A stretch of 64,000 nucleotides of DNA from JAMXLO01 sp963812475. Its GTDB lineage: Bacteria; Pseudomonadota; Alphaproteobacteria; Acetobacterales; Acetobacteraceae. The stretch is from the NCBI GenBank assembly GCA_963812475.1, contig CAWEVI010000032.1:1-64000 (forward strand). The letters are read 5' to 3'. Positions 52,632-62,110 of the stretch are shown here, piece by piece. How positions within the stretch are numbered: position 1 is the first letter of the stretch; the number at the start of each line of letters is the position of its first letter. The notes beneath the pieces are model-generated. The model saw nothing but the letters and a program-made list of their open reading frames with translations, ran no database searches and was not told where the DNA came from. Made by a program: the position numbers and the translations under genes.

Positions 52632-53910
52632 ATGACCGCCGCTCTGGCAAGACTTTGTTCGGGCCGCGTTCATTACGCCTGGATCGCGCTGGCCGTGGCC
52701 TTCACGGTTACGCTTGGCGCGGTCGGCGTGCGCGCGGCGCCCGGAGTCATCATCGTGCCGCTGGAGCGCGCGTTCGGCTGGAACGTCAGTACCGATCTCG
52801 GCAGCGATTTCGCTGAACATCCTGCTGCTTGGGCTGACCGGTCCGTTCATGACCGGACTGATGGAAACCATCGGGCTCAAACGGACCATCATGATGTGCC
52901 TGGTGGTTCTGCTGATCGGCACCGGGCTTTCGACGTTCATCTCGGCGCCGTGGCAGTTGTTCCTCACCTGGGGGTTCCTGGTCGGCATCGGCGCCAGTGC
53001 GGGCGCGGTGGGAATGTCTGCGGCGGTCGCGAACCGCTGGTTCGTCATGCATCGCGGACTGGCGATGGGTATGCTCACCTCGGCCAATGCGGCGGGGCAG
53101 TTGATCTTCCTTCCACTGCTCGGCGCATTGTCGCAGCGTTATGGCTGGCAGAGCGTGTCGCTGACGGTCGCCGGCGCCGTCGCGGTGCTGCTGCCGCTGG
53201 TCGCGCTGCTGCTGCCGGAAGCGCCCGCGGCCATCGGCCTCGGACCGCTGGGCGCCGACATCGAACCGCCGGTTCCCCCGCGAACGCGCAATCCCTTCAC
53301 GGTGGCGATCGACGGCCTGCTGCGAGGCGCGCGCTCGTTGGATTTCTGGCTGCTGGCACTGAGCTTCGCGGTCTGCGGCTTTTCGACCAACGGACTGATC
53401 GGTACGCACCTGATCGCCTACTGCGTGGACAACGGCTACACGCAGTTCGCCGGCGCCGGGATCCTGGCGTCGCTCGGCATATTCAACCTGATCGGCGCGA
53501 CCGCGTCGGGCTGGCTTACCGACCGTTACAACCCGCGCGTCCTGCTGTTCTGGGTATTCGGCTTGCGAGGCCTGTCGCTGCTGATCCTCCCGTACACGAA
53601 TTTCGATCTGGTCAGCCTGACGATCTTCGCGGTGTTCTACGGGTTGGACTGGATCGCGACGGTGCCGCCGATTTTCGCCCTGATCAATCAGGTATTTGGC
53701 AAGAGGGACGCGCCGGTGATCATCGCGTGGATCTTCGCCGCCCATCAGATCGGCGGCGCCACCGCCGCGATTGGTGCCGGCATGGTTCGAAGCTGGACCG
53801 GCAGCTACGGGCTGGCCTTCATGGCCAGCGGCATGGCATGCCTGATGGCCGCAGCGTTGGTGTTGCGGATCGCGCGGCCACGGCACGCGGTGGCGCTTTC
53901 CGGCGACTGA
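52632..53910 (+). pseudogene. MFS transporter with one frameshift
   Basis: Starts at ATG 52632 with the first transmembrane helix (HYAWIALAVAFTVTLGAVG) and reads to FGWNVST near 52786, where a +1 shift is needed to continue (SAAISLNILLLGLTGPFM). The rest, to TGA at 53908-53910, is intact, with about eleven further helices and MFS motifs such as ANRWFVMHRGLAMGM and FGKRDAPVIIAW. The whole would be about 425 residues, resembling oxalate:formate- or monocarboxylate-type MFS proteins. One inserted or lost base inactivates the present reading; a base-calling error is possible. Confidence 0.82.
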
Positions 53911-53933
53911 CGCCGCCGGGTGCCAACCCGCGC

Positions 53934-55265
53934 CTAGACCCCGGCGTATTCCTCCGAGATGTCCTTGTTCGTGTAGTCGGTCAGCAGCGCCGTCGCGATG
54001 ATGCCGACGATGGCGCACAGCAGGATGTACAGGGCGATCGGAAAGGTCGAGCCGTAGGTCGCGAACAGCCATGTCGCGATGAACGGCGATGGGCCGCCGG
54101 CAATGACCGACGCAAGCTGGTAGCCCAGCGAGGCACCGCTGTAGCGCAGTCTCGGCGTGAAGCTCTCGGCGATCAGCGCCGCCTCCGGCCCATACTGGGT
54201 CATCACCGGGATCAGCGATATCGCAATGGCGATGAAGACCACGACTGGCTGACGGGTATCGAGCATGGCGAAATAGACGAAGCCGAAGATCCCCATGAAC
54301 ACGCACCCCAGCATGAACATGTTCTTGCGGCCGACGCGGTCCGACAGGTGCCCTGCGACGACGACCCAGAGAAAGCCCAGGACCGTCTGGCAGATGACCG
54401 CCAGCAGCAGGAAGTCACGTGAGAAGCCGAGCACCGTCGTGCCGTAGGTGAAGATGAAGGCACCGACGATGTAGCCTGGCGCCTGTTCCGGCAGTCGCAG
54501 GAGCGCGGTCAGGGCGACCTGCTTCGGCTGGCGCTTCAGCACCTCCCACACCGGCGCGCGCTCGACGCGCTCTTCGTCCAGGACGCGCTGGAACACCGGG
54601 GTCTCGAGGATGCCAAGCCGGATCCACAGTCCGACGCCGACCATGACGATGCTGATAAGAAACGGAATGCGCCAGCCCCAGACGAGAAACTGATCGCCCG
54701 AGATCCAGCTGAACACCAGCACCGCCACATTGGCGAGAAACAGCCCGGCGGGTGCGCCGAATTGCGGCCACGCCGAGAGAAAGCCGCGGTTCTTGTTTGT
54801 GCGCGCCCATTCCATCGCCAACAGGACTGAGCCGCCCCATTCGCCGCCGACGCCGATGCCCTGGACCAGTCGAATTACCGTCAGCAACACGGCGCCCCAG
54901 ATGCCGATGCTGTCATAGGTCGGGACGAGGCCGACGGCGACGGTTGCAATGCCGGTCACCAGAAGCGTCACGATCAGAGTCGCCTTGCGCCCGATGCGGT
55001 CGCCATAATGGCCGAAGATGGCCGCCCCGATCGGCCGCCCGACAAAGCCGATGAAGAACACGGCAAAGGCTTCGAGCACACCGACAAGCGGGGCGGATTT
55101 CGGAAAGAACAGCTTGCCGAAGACCAGCCCGGTCACCGTGCCGTAGAGCAGGAAGTCGTACCATTCGATCGTGGTGCCGACGGTGCTGGCGATGACCGCG
55201 CGACGCAACTGCGCGCGGTGTTCGTCTGCGGAAGTGCCGAAGGCAGCGTTTTCAGCTGTTGGCAT
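53934..55265 (-). CDS. Metabolite:H+ symporter-type MFS transporter (443 aa)
   Basis: MHS family carrier (citrate, shikimate, alpha-ketoglutarate and betaine transporters). Twelve hydrophobic helices with the N-terminal VIASTVGTTIEWYDFLLYGT, the loop GHYGDRIGRKATLIVTLL, and RLVQGIGVGGEWGGSVLLAMEWA, all hallmarks of the ProP/ShiA group. A second-half GHLSDRVGRKNMFMLG repeats the loop motif. The start at 55265 follows GGGAGGAC (plus strand GTCCTCCC). Substrate not determinable; a dicarboxylate or osmolyte is plausible. Confidence 0.9.
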   Translation of the reverse strand: MPTAENAAFGTSADEHRAQLRRAVIASTVGTTIEWYDFLLYGTVTGLVFGKLFFPKSAPLVGVLEAFAVFFIGFVGRPIGAAIFGHYGDRIGRKATLIVTLLVTGIATVAVGLVPTYDSIGIWGAVLLTVIRLVQGIGVGGEWGGSVLLAMEWARTNKNRGFLSAWPQFGAPAGLFLANVAVLVFSWISGDQFLVWGWRIPFLISIVMVGVGLWIRLGILETPVFQRVLDEERVERAPVWEVLKRQPKQVALTALLRLPEQAPGYIVGAFIFTYGTTVLGFSRDFLLLAVICQTVLGFLWVVVAGHLSDRVGRKNMFMLGCVFMGIFGFVYFAMLDTRQPVVVFIAIAISLIPVMTQYGPEAALIAESFTPRLRYSGASLGYQLASVIAGGPSPFIATWLFATYGSTFPIALYILLCAIVGIIATALLTDYTNKDISEEYAGV

Positions 55266-55525
55266 CGGATGTCCTCCCAGGTTTTCTTATTGTGCGCGCT
55301 CACGACCGAAGTCGGCATCGGAGGCGCTTTTATTGCAGCGATGGTAGCAGCCGCGACAGAAAATGGAAGAGACAGTTTCAACAGCGGTCGCGCAAGGTCG
55401 TCGTAGGTTGTACAAACCGCGCTAATGGGAAACGCGCGTTCGACCGCGCGTCTGCGGTCGCGTCCCGTCGTGGCCGGCGACTGCCACGACAGGGGGGCTG
55501 CCCGACCGCGGGCGCGCAGAGAGGT

Positions 55526-55981
55526 TCAGTGTATCGGCGGCACCGTACGGGCTCTGCTGAGCGATGCACTTTGGAAGGCCAGCCTGGAGACATTGGAATA
55601 AAGTTCCTGCGGACCCTTCAGAGCAAGGTCGGACAGCGACACGATGCCCACCACCTTGTTCGATCCGCTGAGACGAACCGGGAGATGATGGATGTGCTTG
55701 TCTTCCATCGTGCGCAACGCATCTTCGACCCTTTCGGTCTCCTGGCAGTAGGTGATACCGCTGGTCATGATCTGTCGCACCGTCGTCGTTGTCGGGTTGA
55801 GACCCTCGGCAGTTGCACGCGTGGTAAGATCCTTTTCAGTGAGCATGCCGATGAAGCCGTCGCTGTCATTGACCGGAAGACAGCCTATGTTGCGGTCGCG
55901 CATTCTGCGCGCAGCCTCGGTCAGGGTGGTCGTGGGCGTTGTCGATTCAACGTTGCGAGTCATCAGGTCGCGAATGAGCAT
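55526..55981 (-). CDS. CBS-pair protein (151 aa)
   Basis: Stand-alone tandem-CBS (Bateman) module. The first CBS reads LIRDLMTRNVESTTPTTTL to GMLTEKDLTTRA, the second VRQIMTSGITYCQETERVED to VGIVSLSDLALKG. Such small proteins bind adenylates such as AMP, ATP or SAM and regulate partner enzymes or channels. The C-terminal tail of about 25 residues is unordered in appearance. An AGGAG site precedes the ATG at 55981 (minus strand). No partner gene is adjacent. Confidence 0.88.
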   Translation of the reverse strand: MLIRDLMTRNVESTTPTTTLTEAARRMRDRNIGCLPVNDSDGFIGMLTEKDLTTRATAEGLNPTTTTVRQIMTSGITYCQETERVEDALRTMEDKHIHHLPVRLSGSNKVVGIVSLSDLALKGPQELYSNVSRLAFQSASLSRARTVPPIH

Positions 55982-56255
55982 GATGGGCTCCTGTCATGTT
56001 AGCCGGACCGACGGAACCGATCCGTCGATGGTGTCCGCAACCCGTTAGCCGCAAATCATAAATCAATGCTTAATTTGGCGAACCGCCAACGGACACTCGT
56101 CCAGCGCGAACGCCACATGCAACCCATCGCCATCGACGGCTCGCGCTATGGGCCGTTCCAGCCGAGGTAACGGCAACGAAGCCAAACGTCAGCGCCGAAT
56201 GCACTCCGCCGCTAGGCCGCAGCCGCCTTGTTGACGTTCGTGGCTCAGGTGCCGG

Positions 56256-56759
56256 TCAGAACGGAATTTCGTCGTCCAGATCGCCGCCCTTGGGAGCCTC
56301 CCAGGATGGCATGCCGCCGCGTGGGGCACCCGTAGCCACCCTCTGGGGCGTCGCGCGTTCGCTGCGGTAGCCGCCGCCCTCTCCTGCACTGCTGCCTTCG
56401 GCGCCCCCCGCGCTATCCAGCAGCGTCAGTTCGCCGCGGAAATTCCGCAACACCACCTCGGTGGTGTATTTCTCCTGACCCGACTGGTCGGTGTATTTCC
56501 GCGTCTCCAGGGCACCTTCCAGATAGACTTTCCGGCCCTTGCGAAGGAAGCGTTCGGCGATTTCGGCCAGGCGTTCGTTGAAGATGACCACCCGGTGCCA
56601 CTCGGTGCGCTCCTTCCGCTCGCCGGTCTGACGGTCGTTCCAGGTCTCGCTGGTCGCCACCGACAGGTTGGCGATCTTGGTGCCGGACTGGAGAGTTCGA
56701 ATCTCCGGGTCCTTGCCGAGGTTGCCCACCAGGATCACCTTGTTGACGCTGCCCGCCAT
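56256..56759 (-). CDS. ssb: Single-stranded DNA-binding protein (167 aa)
   Basis: Essential ssDNA-binding OB-fold protein, homotetrameric, acting in replication, recombination and repair. The OB domain covers about 1-110 (MAGSVNKVILVGNLGKDPEI, WHRVVIFNERLAEIAERFL, KVYLEGALETRKYTDQSGQE). A flexible Gly/Ser-rich tail follows, and the C-terminus DLDDEIPF is the universal partner-binding tip. ATG 56759 with GAAGGA upstream is preferred over the in-frame TTG nine bases before. Divergent from uvrA, a conserved arrangement that shares the LexA box at 56878-56892. Confidence 0.96.
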   Translation of the reverse strand: MAGSVNKVILVGNLGKDPEIRTLQSGTKIANLSVATSETWNDRQTGERKERTEWHRVVIFNERLAEIAERFLRKGRKVYLEGALETRKYTDQSGQEKYTTEVVLRNFRGELTLLDSAGGAEGSSAGEGGGYRSERATPQRVATGAPRGGMPSWEAPKGGDLDDEIPF

Positions 56760-56877
56760 CGATTTCAATCCTTCACCAACGGAGGCAACCTAGCCGCTGC
56801 CCCCGCACGCTGTCATCCTAAACGGGCATCGGTTAACAGGCCTTCCCAACGCCCCAGAAAATCGCCATATAGACCGG

Positions 56878-56892
56878 GAACATCCCGAGAAC
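56878..56892. promoter_or_regulatory. LexA (SOS) box, alphaproteobacterial type
   Basis: The sequence GAACATCCCGAGAAC fits exactly the alphaproteobacterial LexA operator GAAC-N7-GAAC (equivalently GTTC-N7-GTTC). It ends 17 bases before the uvrA start codon within the ssb/uvrA divergent region. The position and the target gene, a classical SOS member, support function. Damage-induced relief of LexA binding should raise uvrA and possibly ssb. Confidence 0.82.
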
Positions 56893-56909
56893 AAGTAGGA
56901 CGCTGCGGC

Positions 56910-59783
56910 ATGGCCGGCTCCATCCACGTTCGCGGCGCGCGCGAGCACAACCTGAAGAACGTGGATGTGATCATCCCACGGGACCGGCTGACGGTGATCA
57001 CCGGCCTGTCCGGCTCCGGCAAGTCGTCGCTGGCGTTCGACACGATCTACGCGGAGGGCCAGCGCCGCTATGTCGAGTCGCTGTCGGCCTACGCGCGGCA
57101 GTTTCTCGAACTGATGGGCAAGCCGGACGTCGATTCGATCGAGGGTCTGTCGCCAGCGATATCGATCGAGCAGAAGACGACAAGCCGCAACCCCCGCTCC
57201 ACTGTCGGCACTGTGACCGAGATCCACGACTATATGCGCTTGCTGTGGGCGCGCGCCGGCGTGCCCTACTCGCCCGCCACGGGCCTACCGATCGAGGCGC
57301 AGACGGTGTCGCAGATGGTCGACCGCGTGATGGCGATGCCAGAAGGAACGCGGCTGCTGCTGCTCGCCCCGGTGGTGCGCGACCGCAAGGGCGAGTATCG
57401 CAAGGAACTGGCGGAACTTCAGCGCCGCGGCTTTACCCGCGTGAAGGTGGACGGCTCGTTGTACGAAATCGGCGAGGTCCCGTCGCTAAACCGCAAGACC
57501 AAGCACGAGATCGAAGCGGTGGTGGATCGCATCGTCGTACGCGACGGGATCGCGCCGCGGCTTGCCGACAGTTTTGAAACCGCGCTCGCGCTGTCGGATG
57601 GCGTGGTTTACGCCGAGCACGCGGACGCCAAAGGTTCCGAGGGGGGCGAGCGCACCGTGTTCTCGTCGCGCTTTGCCTGTCCGGTATCCGGCTTCACCAT
57701 CGAGGAGATCGAGCCGCGACTGTTCAGTTTCAACAGCCCGCACGGCGCATGTCCGGCGTGCGACGGGCTCGGCGTCGAGAGCTTCTTCGATCCGCAATTG
57801 GTGGTGCCGGACGAACGGCTGTCGCTGGCGGACGGCGCGATCATGCCATGGACCGGCGCGCAGAGCCCGTACTATGACCAGACGCTGCAAAGTCTGGCGC
57901 GGCACTTCAAGGTGACGACGCGCACCCCGTGGCACGATCTGCCGGAGCGCGTGTGCGATGCAATCCTGAATGGCACCGGCGAGGAATTTGTCGCATTCAC
58001 CTACAAGGATGGCGTTCGCGCCTATACGGTGACCAAGCCGTTCGAAGGCGTGCTGCGCAATCTACAACGCCGCATGCAGGAGACGGACAGCGTCTGGGTG
58101 CGCGAGGAATTGTCCCGGTATCAGGCGGAGAAGCCCTGCGCCGTCTGCAACGGCGCGCGGCTGAAACCGGAAGCATTGGCGGTGCGGGTGGGCGGCAACC
58201 ACATCGCCGATGCGTCCGAACTGTCGATCCGCGCGGCTGCTGCGTGGTTCGCCACCGTCATCGACACGCTGACGCCGCAGCGCCAGGAGATCGCCCGGCG
58301 CATCCTGCGCGAGATCGGCGAGCGGCTGCAGTTCCTGGTCGATGTCGGGCTCGACTACCTGACCTTGTCGCGCGGTTCCGCCACGTTGTCGGGCGGCGAG
58401 AGCCAGCGCATCCGGCTGGCCAGCCAGATCGGCTCCGGCCTCACCGGCGTGCTGTATGTGCTGGACGAACCATCAATCGGCCTGCACCAGCGCGACAACG
58501 AACGACTGCTGATAACGCTGCGACGGCTGCGCGACCTCGGCAACACCGTTCTGGTTGTGGAACATGATGAGGAGGCGATCCGTGCAGCGGATCATCTGAT
58601 CGACATGGGTCCGGCCGCGGGCGTTGACGGCGGCAATGTGGTGGCGGAGGGGACGCCGGCCGAGGTGTCGGCGAATCCCAAGTCGTTGACCGGGGATTTT
58701 CTCGCGGGGCGGCGGCGGATCGAGGTGCCAATGCTGCGCCGACCGGTGCAGACGGATCGCTTCGTCCGTGTGGTGAACGCTCGCGGCAACAACCTGAAGT
58801 CGATCAACGCCGGGTTTCCTTTGGGCACGTTCACCTGCGTCACCGGCGTATCGGGTGGCGGGAAATCGACATTGGTGGTGGACACGCTGTACAAGGCGGC
58901 GGCGCGGCGACTGATGGGGTCGGGCGAGGTACCGGCATCGCACGAGCGCATCGAGGGTCTGGAACACCTCGACAAGATCATCGATATAGACCAGTCGCCG
59001 ATCGGCCGCACGCCGCGCTCCAATCCTGCCACCTACACCGATCTGTTCGCACCGATCCGGGACTGGTTTGCCGAACTGCCGGAGTCCCGCGCGCGCGGCT
59101 ATAAACCGGGACGCTTCAGCTTCAATGTGAAGGGTGGACGTTGCGAGGCGTGCCAGGGCGATGGCGTGCTGAAGATCGAGATGCACTTCCTGCCGGACGT
59201 TTACGTGACATGCGATGTTTGCAAGGGCAAGCGCTACAATCGCGAGACGCTGGAGATCAAGTTTCGCGACAAGTCGATCGCCGAGGTGCTGGCGATGACG
59301 GTGGATGAGGCGGTGCCGTATTTCAGCGCGCAGATGCGCATCCACGATCGGCTGAAGATCCTGCAGCAGGTGGGACTTGGCTATATCGCACTCGGCCAGC
59401 AGGCCACCACACTGTCGGGCGGCGAGGCGCAACGGATCAAACTGTCAAAGGAACTGGCGCGGCGTGCGACGGGACGCACGCTGTATATCCTCGATGAGCC
59501 GACGACGGGTCTGCACTTCGAGGACGTGCGCAAGTTGCTGGAGGTGTTGCACGCACTGGTCGATCACGGCAACACGGTGGTGGTGATCGAACATAATCTC
59601 GAAGTCATCAAGACGGCCGACTGGATTCTAGATCTCGGTCCGGAAGGCGGCGACGGCGGTGGCCGGATCGTGGCCCAGGGCACGCCGGAGGACATCGCCG
59701 CGAGTCCCGCGAGCCATACCGGGCGATTTCTGGCTCCACTGCTGATGCGTGCGACAAAGCAGAAGACGCGGCGACGGGCATGA
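56910..59783 (+). CDS. uvrA: Excinuclease ABC subunit A (957 aa)
   Basis: DNA-damage recognition ATPase of nucleotide excision repair. Two ABC ATPase modules: Walker A GLSGSGKSSLAFDT and GVSGGGKSTLVVD, signature LSRGSATLSGGESQRIRLAS and LGQQATTLSGGEAQRIKLS, Walker B VLDEPSIGLHQRD and ILDEPTTGLHFED. Zinc modules with CPACDGLG and CEACQGDGVL, and a further CDVCKGKRY, are present. Full length. ATG 56910 begins the family-conserved MAGSIHVRGAREHNLKN; the frame is open further upstream into the ssb promoter. SOS control is indicated by the LexA box. Confidence 0.97.
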   Translation: MAGSIHVRGAREHNLKNVDVIIPRDRLTVITGLSGSGKSSLAFDTIYAEGQRRYVESLSAYARQFLELMGKPDVDSIEGLSPAISIEQKTTSRNPRSTVGTVTEIHDYMRLLWARAGVPYSPATGLPIEAQTVSQMVDRVMAMPEGTRLLLLAPVVRDRKGEYRKELAELQRRGFTRVKVDGSLYEIGEVPSLNRKTKHEIEAVVDRIVVRDGIAPRLADSFETALALSDGVVYAEHADAKGSEGGERTVFSSRFACPVSGFTIEEIEPRLFSFNSPHGACPACDGLGVESFFDPQLVVPDERLSLADGAIMPWTGAQSPYYDQTLQSLARHFKVTTRTPWHDLPERVCDAILNGTGEEFVAFTYKDGVRAYTVTKPFEGVLRNLQRRMQETDSVWVREELSRYQAEKPCAVCNGARLKPEALAVRVGGNHIADASELSIRAAAAWFATVIDTLTPQRQEIARRILREIGERLQFLVDVGLDYLTLSRGSATLSGGESQRIRLASQIGSGLTGVLYVLDEPSIGLHQRDNERLLITLRRLRDLGNTVLVVEHDEEAIRAADHLIDMGPAAGVDGGNVVAEGTPAEVSANPKSLTGDFLAGRRRIEVPMLRRPVQTDRFVRVVNARGNNLKSINAGFPLGTFTCVTGVSGGGKSTLVVDTLYKAAARRLMGSGEVPASHERIEGLEHLDKIIDIDQSPIGRTPRSNPATYTDLFAPIRDWFAELPESRARGYKPGRFSFNVKGGRCEACQGDGVLKIEMHFLPDVYVTCDVCKGKRYNRETLEIKFRDKSIAEVLAMTVDEAVPYFSAQMRIHDRLKILQQVGLGYIALGQQATTLSGGEAQRIKLSKELARRATGRTLYILDEPTTGLHFEDVRKLLEVLHALVDHGNTVVVIEHNLEVIKTADWILDLGPEGGDGGGRIVAQGTPEDIAASPASHTGRFLAPLLMRATKQKTRRRA

Positions 59784-59853
59784 AGCAGCTCCTCCATTGA
59801 GATGAAAACAATTGCCTGATAGGAAGATTGCCTTGCAGAAGCAGGAGACTTTG

Positions 59854-60033
59854 ATGCGCTACTTCAGTTGCCTACGCGCAAACGTTGCTGGTACGATTCT
59901 GTCGGTGCTGGTGCTGGTCGGCGCAGCGGTTGCACTGAGCGCCTGCAATACCACTGCGGGCGTCGGTCAGGACGTCAGTGCCGCGGGACACGCGGTGACC
60001 AATAGCGCTGACAAGGTCAAACAAGGAATGTAA
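59854..60033 (+). CDS. ecnB: Entericidin-like small lipoprotein (59 aa)
   Basis: Very small lipoprotein resembling entericidin A/B. After a hydrophobic signal segment (about residues 10-30) comes the lipobox LSAC with Cys31, giving a mature peptide CNTTAGVGQDVSAAGHAVTN followed by SADKVKQGM. The GVGQDVSAAGHAV motif is the family hallmark. ATG 59854 with GCAGGAG upstream is preferred over the earlier in-frame start at 59812. It probably sits in the outer or inner membrane and takes part in stationary-phase envelope stress, by family analogy. Confidence 0.88.
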   Translation: MRYFSCLRANVAGTILSVLVLVGAAVALSACNTTAGVGQDVSAAGHAVTNSADKVKQGM

Positions 60034-60081
60034 CGAGGAACGATCGAGTTCCGCCACGAGACCGCCGTCACGCGACCCGCG

Positions 60082-60921
60082 TCACCGGAACGTGATGCGG
60101 CCGGTGACACCAGCCAGCATGACCGCCAGGCGGTCACCCAGACCGCGGTGCGGCGGAAACGGCAGCCCGCGCCGGAGATCGCGGCTGGCCAGCACGGCCG
60201 GCAGAGCGGCGGCAAGCGCCCGCTTCGGCAAACGTAGGGGTCGATCCAGCAAGCCAAGTCCTTCATGGATCATTCGGCGTATCACAGCCTGCACAGGCGC
60301 CGCCGCCGGAGACGCGATGATCTGCTCGCGCGTCAGTCCGTGCTCCGACAGCACATCGTCAGGCAGCATGCAACGTCCCTGCCGCGCGTGTGTGGGTACG
60401 TTGCGCAGTACGCCTGCGACGCCATAGGCGGCGCCCGCTGAACGAAGGACCTCGGGGTCGGGCGCGCCCAACAGCCGGCCGGCGGCGACCGCCAACCCGC
60501 CGGCATTTCCCAGCACATAAGCCCGCCAGGCCTCCAGCGTGTCGATCGTCGGCTCCGCCTCGATCTCGCGGGCATCGATCAGAGCCAGCAGTTCGGGGCG
60601 ACCGAGTTCTCCCGCCTCGATCACGCCGGCCAGCGGTTCGGCGACTTCATGGCGGCGTCGGGCCCCTTCCACCACCTCGCGCCACCATTGCAGCCGGATC
60701 AGTGCCAGCGGCGGCTCCGACACCGCCTCGCGCGCCCGCGCCAGTTCATGGTTGAACGCGTACAGCGTCAGCAGCGCATCGCGCTTCTCCGGCGGAGCGA
60801 ACAGCGCAGTCAGGAAACGGTCAGGGTCGTGCCGGCGCACCAGGGCGACGATCGCCTCGTTCAGGGTGGTGGTGCGCGCCGCGAACCCCGGCCGGCTTGA
60901 CGCGTTCCACCCTCGGGTCAT
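60082..60921 (-). CDS. Squalene/phytoene synthase-like protein, NDUFAF6 type (279 aa)
   Basis: All-helical isoprenoid-synthase fold member. LTLYAFNHELARAREAVSEP and LIRLQWWREVVEGARRRHE are family blocks, and AGGLAVAAGRLLGAP and AYGVAGVLRNVPTHARQGRCM lie in the second half. The aspartate-rich DxxxD motifs that bind diphosphate substrate in true synthases are replaced (for example ELARAREAV), as in the mitochondrial complex I assembly factor NDUFAF6 and its alphaproteobacterial relatives. It is therefore more likely an assembly factor than a prenyl condensing enzyme. It is divergent from sodB. Confidence 0.82.
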   Translation of the reverse strand: MTRGWNASSRPGFAARTTTLNEAIVALVRRHDPDRFLTALFAPPEKRDALLTLYAFNHELARAREAVSEPPLALIRLQWWREVVEGARRRHEVAEPLAGVIEAGELGRPELLALIDAREIEAEPTIDTLEAWRAYVLGNAGGLAVAAGRLLGAPDPEVLRSAGAAYGVAGVLRNVPTHARQGRCMLPDDVLSEHGLTREQIIASPAAAPVQAVIRRMIHEGLGLLDRPLRLPKRALAAALPAVLASRDLRRGLPFPPHRGLGDRLAVMLAGVTGRITFR

Positions 60922-60980
60922 AGCTACAGGCCGTTCCTGTCGAACTGCATCGCTTCACTGCAACCAGCGGAGGTCGCTCC

Positions 60981-61589
60981 ATGGCATTCGAACTTCCTAC
61001 ACTCCCCTATTCCAAGAACGCCCTCGCGGCAAAAAAGATGTGCCAGGAAACCCTGGAGCTGCATCACGGCAAGCACCACCAGGCCTATGTGACGGCGCTG
61101 AACGGCTTCGTCGAGAAAGACCCCAACCTGCAAGGCAAGTCGCTCGAGGACATCGTCAAGCTGTCACACAACAAGCCGGACATGGCGCCGGTGTTCAACA
61201 ATGCCGGCCAGCATTGGAATCACATCCTGTTCTGGCAGTGCATGAGCCCGAACGGCGGCAAGATCCCCGGCGCGCTGGAGAAGAAGATCGTCGAGGATTT
61301 CGGCGACGTGGCGAAGTTCAAGGATGCATTCAAAACCGGCGGTGTTGGCCAGTTCGGCTCCGGCTGGGTCTGGCTGGTGCTGGCCTCCGACGGCAAGCTG
61401 AAGGTGACGCGTTCGCCAAACGGCTCCAACCCGCTTGCCACCGGCGAAGGTAAGGCGCTGCTCGGCTGTGATGTGTGGGAGCACAGCTACTACCTCGACT
61501 TCCGCAACGTCCGCCCCGACTACCTGCAGAACTGGGTGGATAACCTGGCGAACTACGAGTACGCCGAGGCGCAGCTGAAGGCGGCGTAA
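60981..61589 (+). CDS. sodB: Superoxide dismutase, Fe/Mn family (202 aa)
   Basis: Cytoplasmic metalloenzyme converting superoxide to hydrogen peroxide and oxygen. Metal ligands: His28 in TLELHHGKHHQAYV, His in NAGQHWNHILFW, and Asp and His in DVWEHSYYLDFRN. The block FGSGWVWLVL and the Gln-containing VGQFGSGW point to the iron-type (SodB) rather than the manganese-type active site. The start MAFELPTLPY is family-typical, with CGGAGGTCGC upstream. No signal peptide. Convergent with yajC across a terminator hairpin. Confidence 0.95.
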   Translation: MAFELPTLPYSKNALAAKKMCQETLELHHGKHHQAYVTALNGFVEKDPNLQGKSLEDIVKLSHNKPDMAPVFNNAGQHWNHILFWQCMSPNGGKIPGALEKKIVEDFGDVAKFKDAFKTGGVGQFGSGWVWLVLASDGKLKVTRSPNGSNPLATGEGKALLGCDVWEHSYYLDFRNVRPDYLQNWVDNLANYEYAEAQLKAA

Positions 61590-61611
61590 TCGAAGCGTAA
61601 TCGATTCTCTT

Positions 61612-61642
61612 CGTGATGGCCGGGATGGGCCCGGCCATCACG
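61612..61642. terminator. Bidirectional terminator between sodB and yajC
   Basis: Perfect 12-base inverted repeat, CGTGATGGCCGG at 61612-61623 and CCGGCCATCACG at 61631-61642, with a 7-base loop, lies between the convergent ends of sodB (61589) and yajC (61650). GC-rich stem; a T-rich tract (TCGATTCTCTT) follows on the side read by yajC. Confidence 0.75.
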
Positions 61643-61649
61643 GGAGGCG

Positions 61650-62033
61650 TCAGGACACCTTTTCCTTGACCGGCTTGGGGTCGTTCGCCGCAACCGGGCG
61701 CACTACGCTGGAGATCGTCTCGCGCAGCACCGTCACGCGGATGTTGGGCGCGATCTCCACTTCGACCTCGTTCGATGCGACCTGCTTGCCATCCTTGTCG
61801 GCGACCATCGGCACGCGCTGCACCGTTCCGATGATGCCACCACCGGTCACCACGCGGTCGCCGCGCTTCAGTGCCGCCAGCATCCGTCGCATCTCCTTCT
61901 GCTTCTGCTGCTGCGGGCGGATCAGCAGGAAGTAGAACACCACGAAGATCAGTACCAGCGGCAGAAACTGCGTCGCACTGCCGAACATGCCGGTGATGTC
62001 CTGCGCGTAGGCCGGAGAGATGAGCATCGACAT
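61650..62033 (-). CDS. yajC: Preprotein translocase subunit YajC (127 aa)
   Basis: Small single-span inner-membrane protein associated with SecDF. The membrane helix is about residues 22-39 (FLPLVLIFVVFYFLLIRPQQ), ended by the hallmark RPQQQKQKEMRRMLAALKRGD, then the cytosolic beta domain VVTGGGIIGTVQRV. The usual secD is not visible within the window, as downstream lies sodB in the opposite orientation. It is divergent from the DUF815 ATPase gene. Confidence 0.95.
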   Translation of the reverse strand: MSMLISPAYAQDITGMFGSATQFLPLVLIFVVFYFLLIRPQQQKQKEMRRMLAALKRGDRVVTGGGIIGTVQRVPMVADKDGKQVASNEVEVEIAPNIRVTVLRETISSVVRPVAANDPKPVKEKVS

Positions 62034-62110
62034 GGTTTCCTGGGTTGCCTCGATTGGGGCGGGACCATACTTTCCGCCCCCTTCCCGTCAAGCTTACCGG
62101 ACCCGTATCG

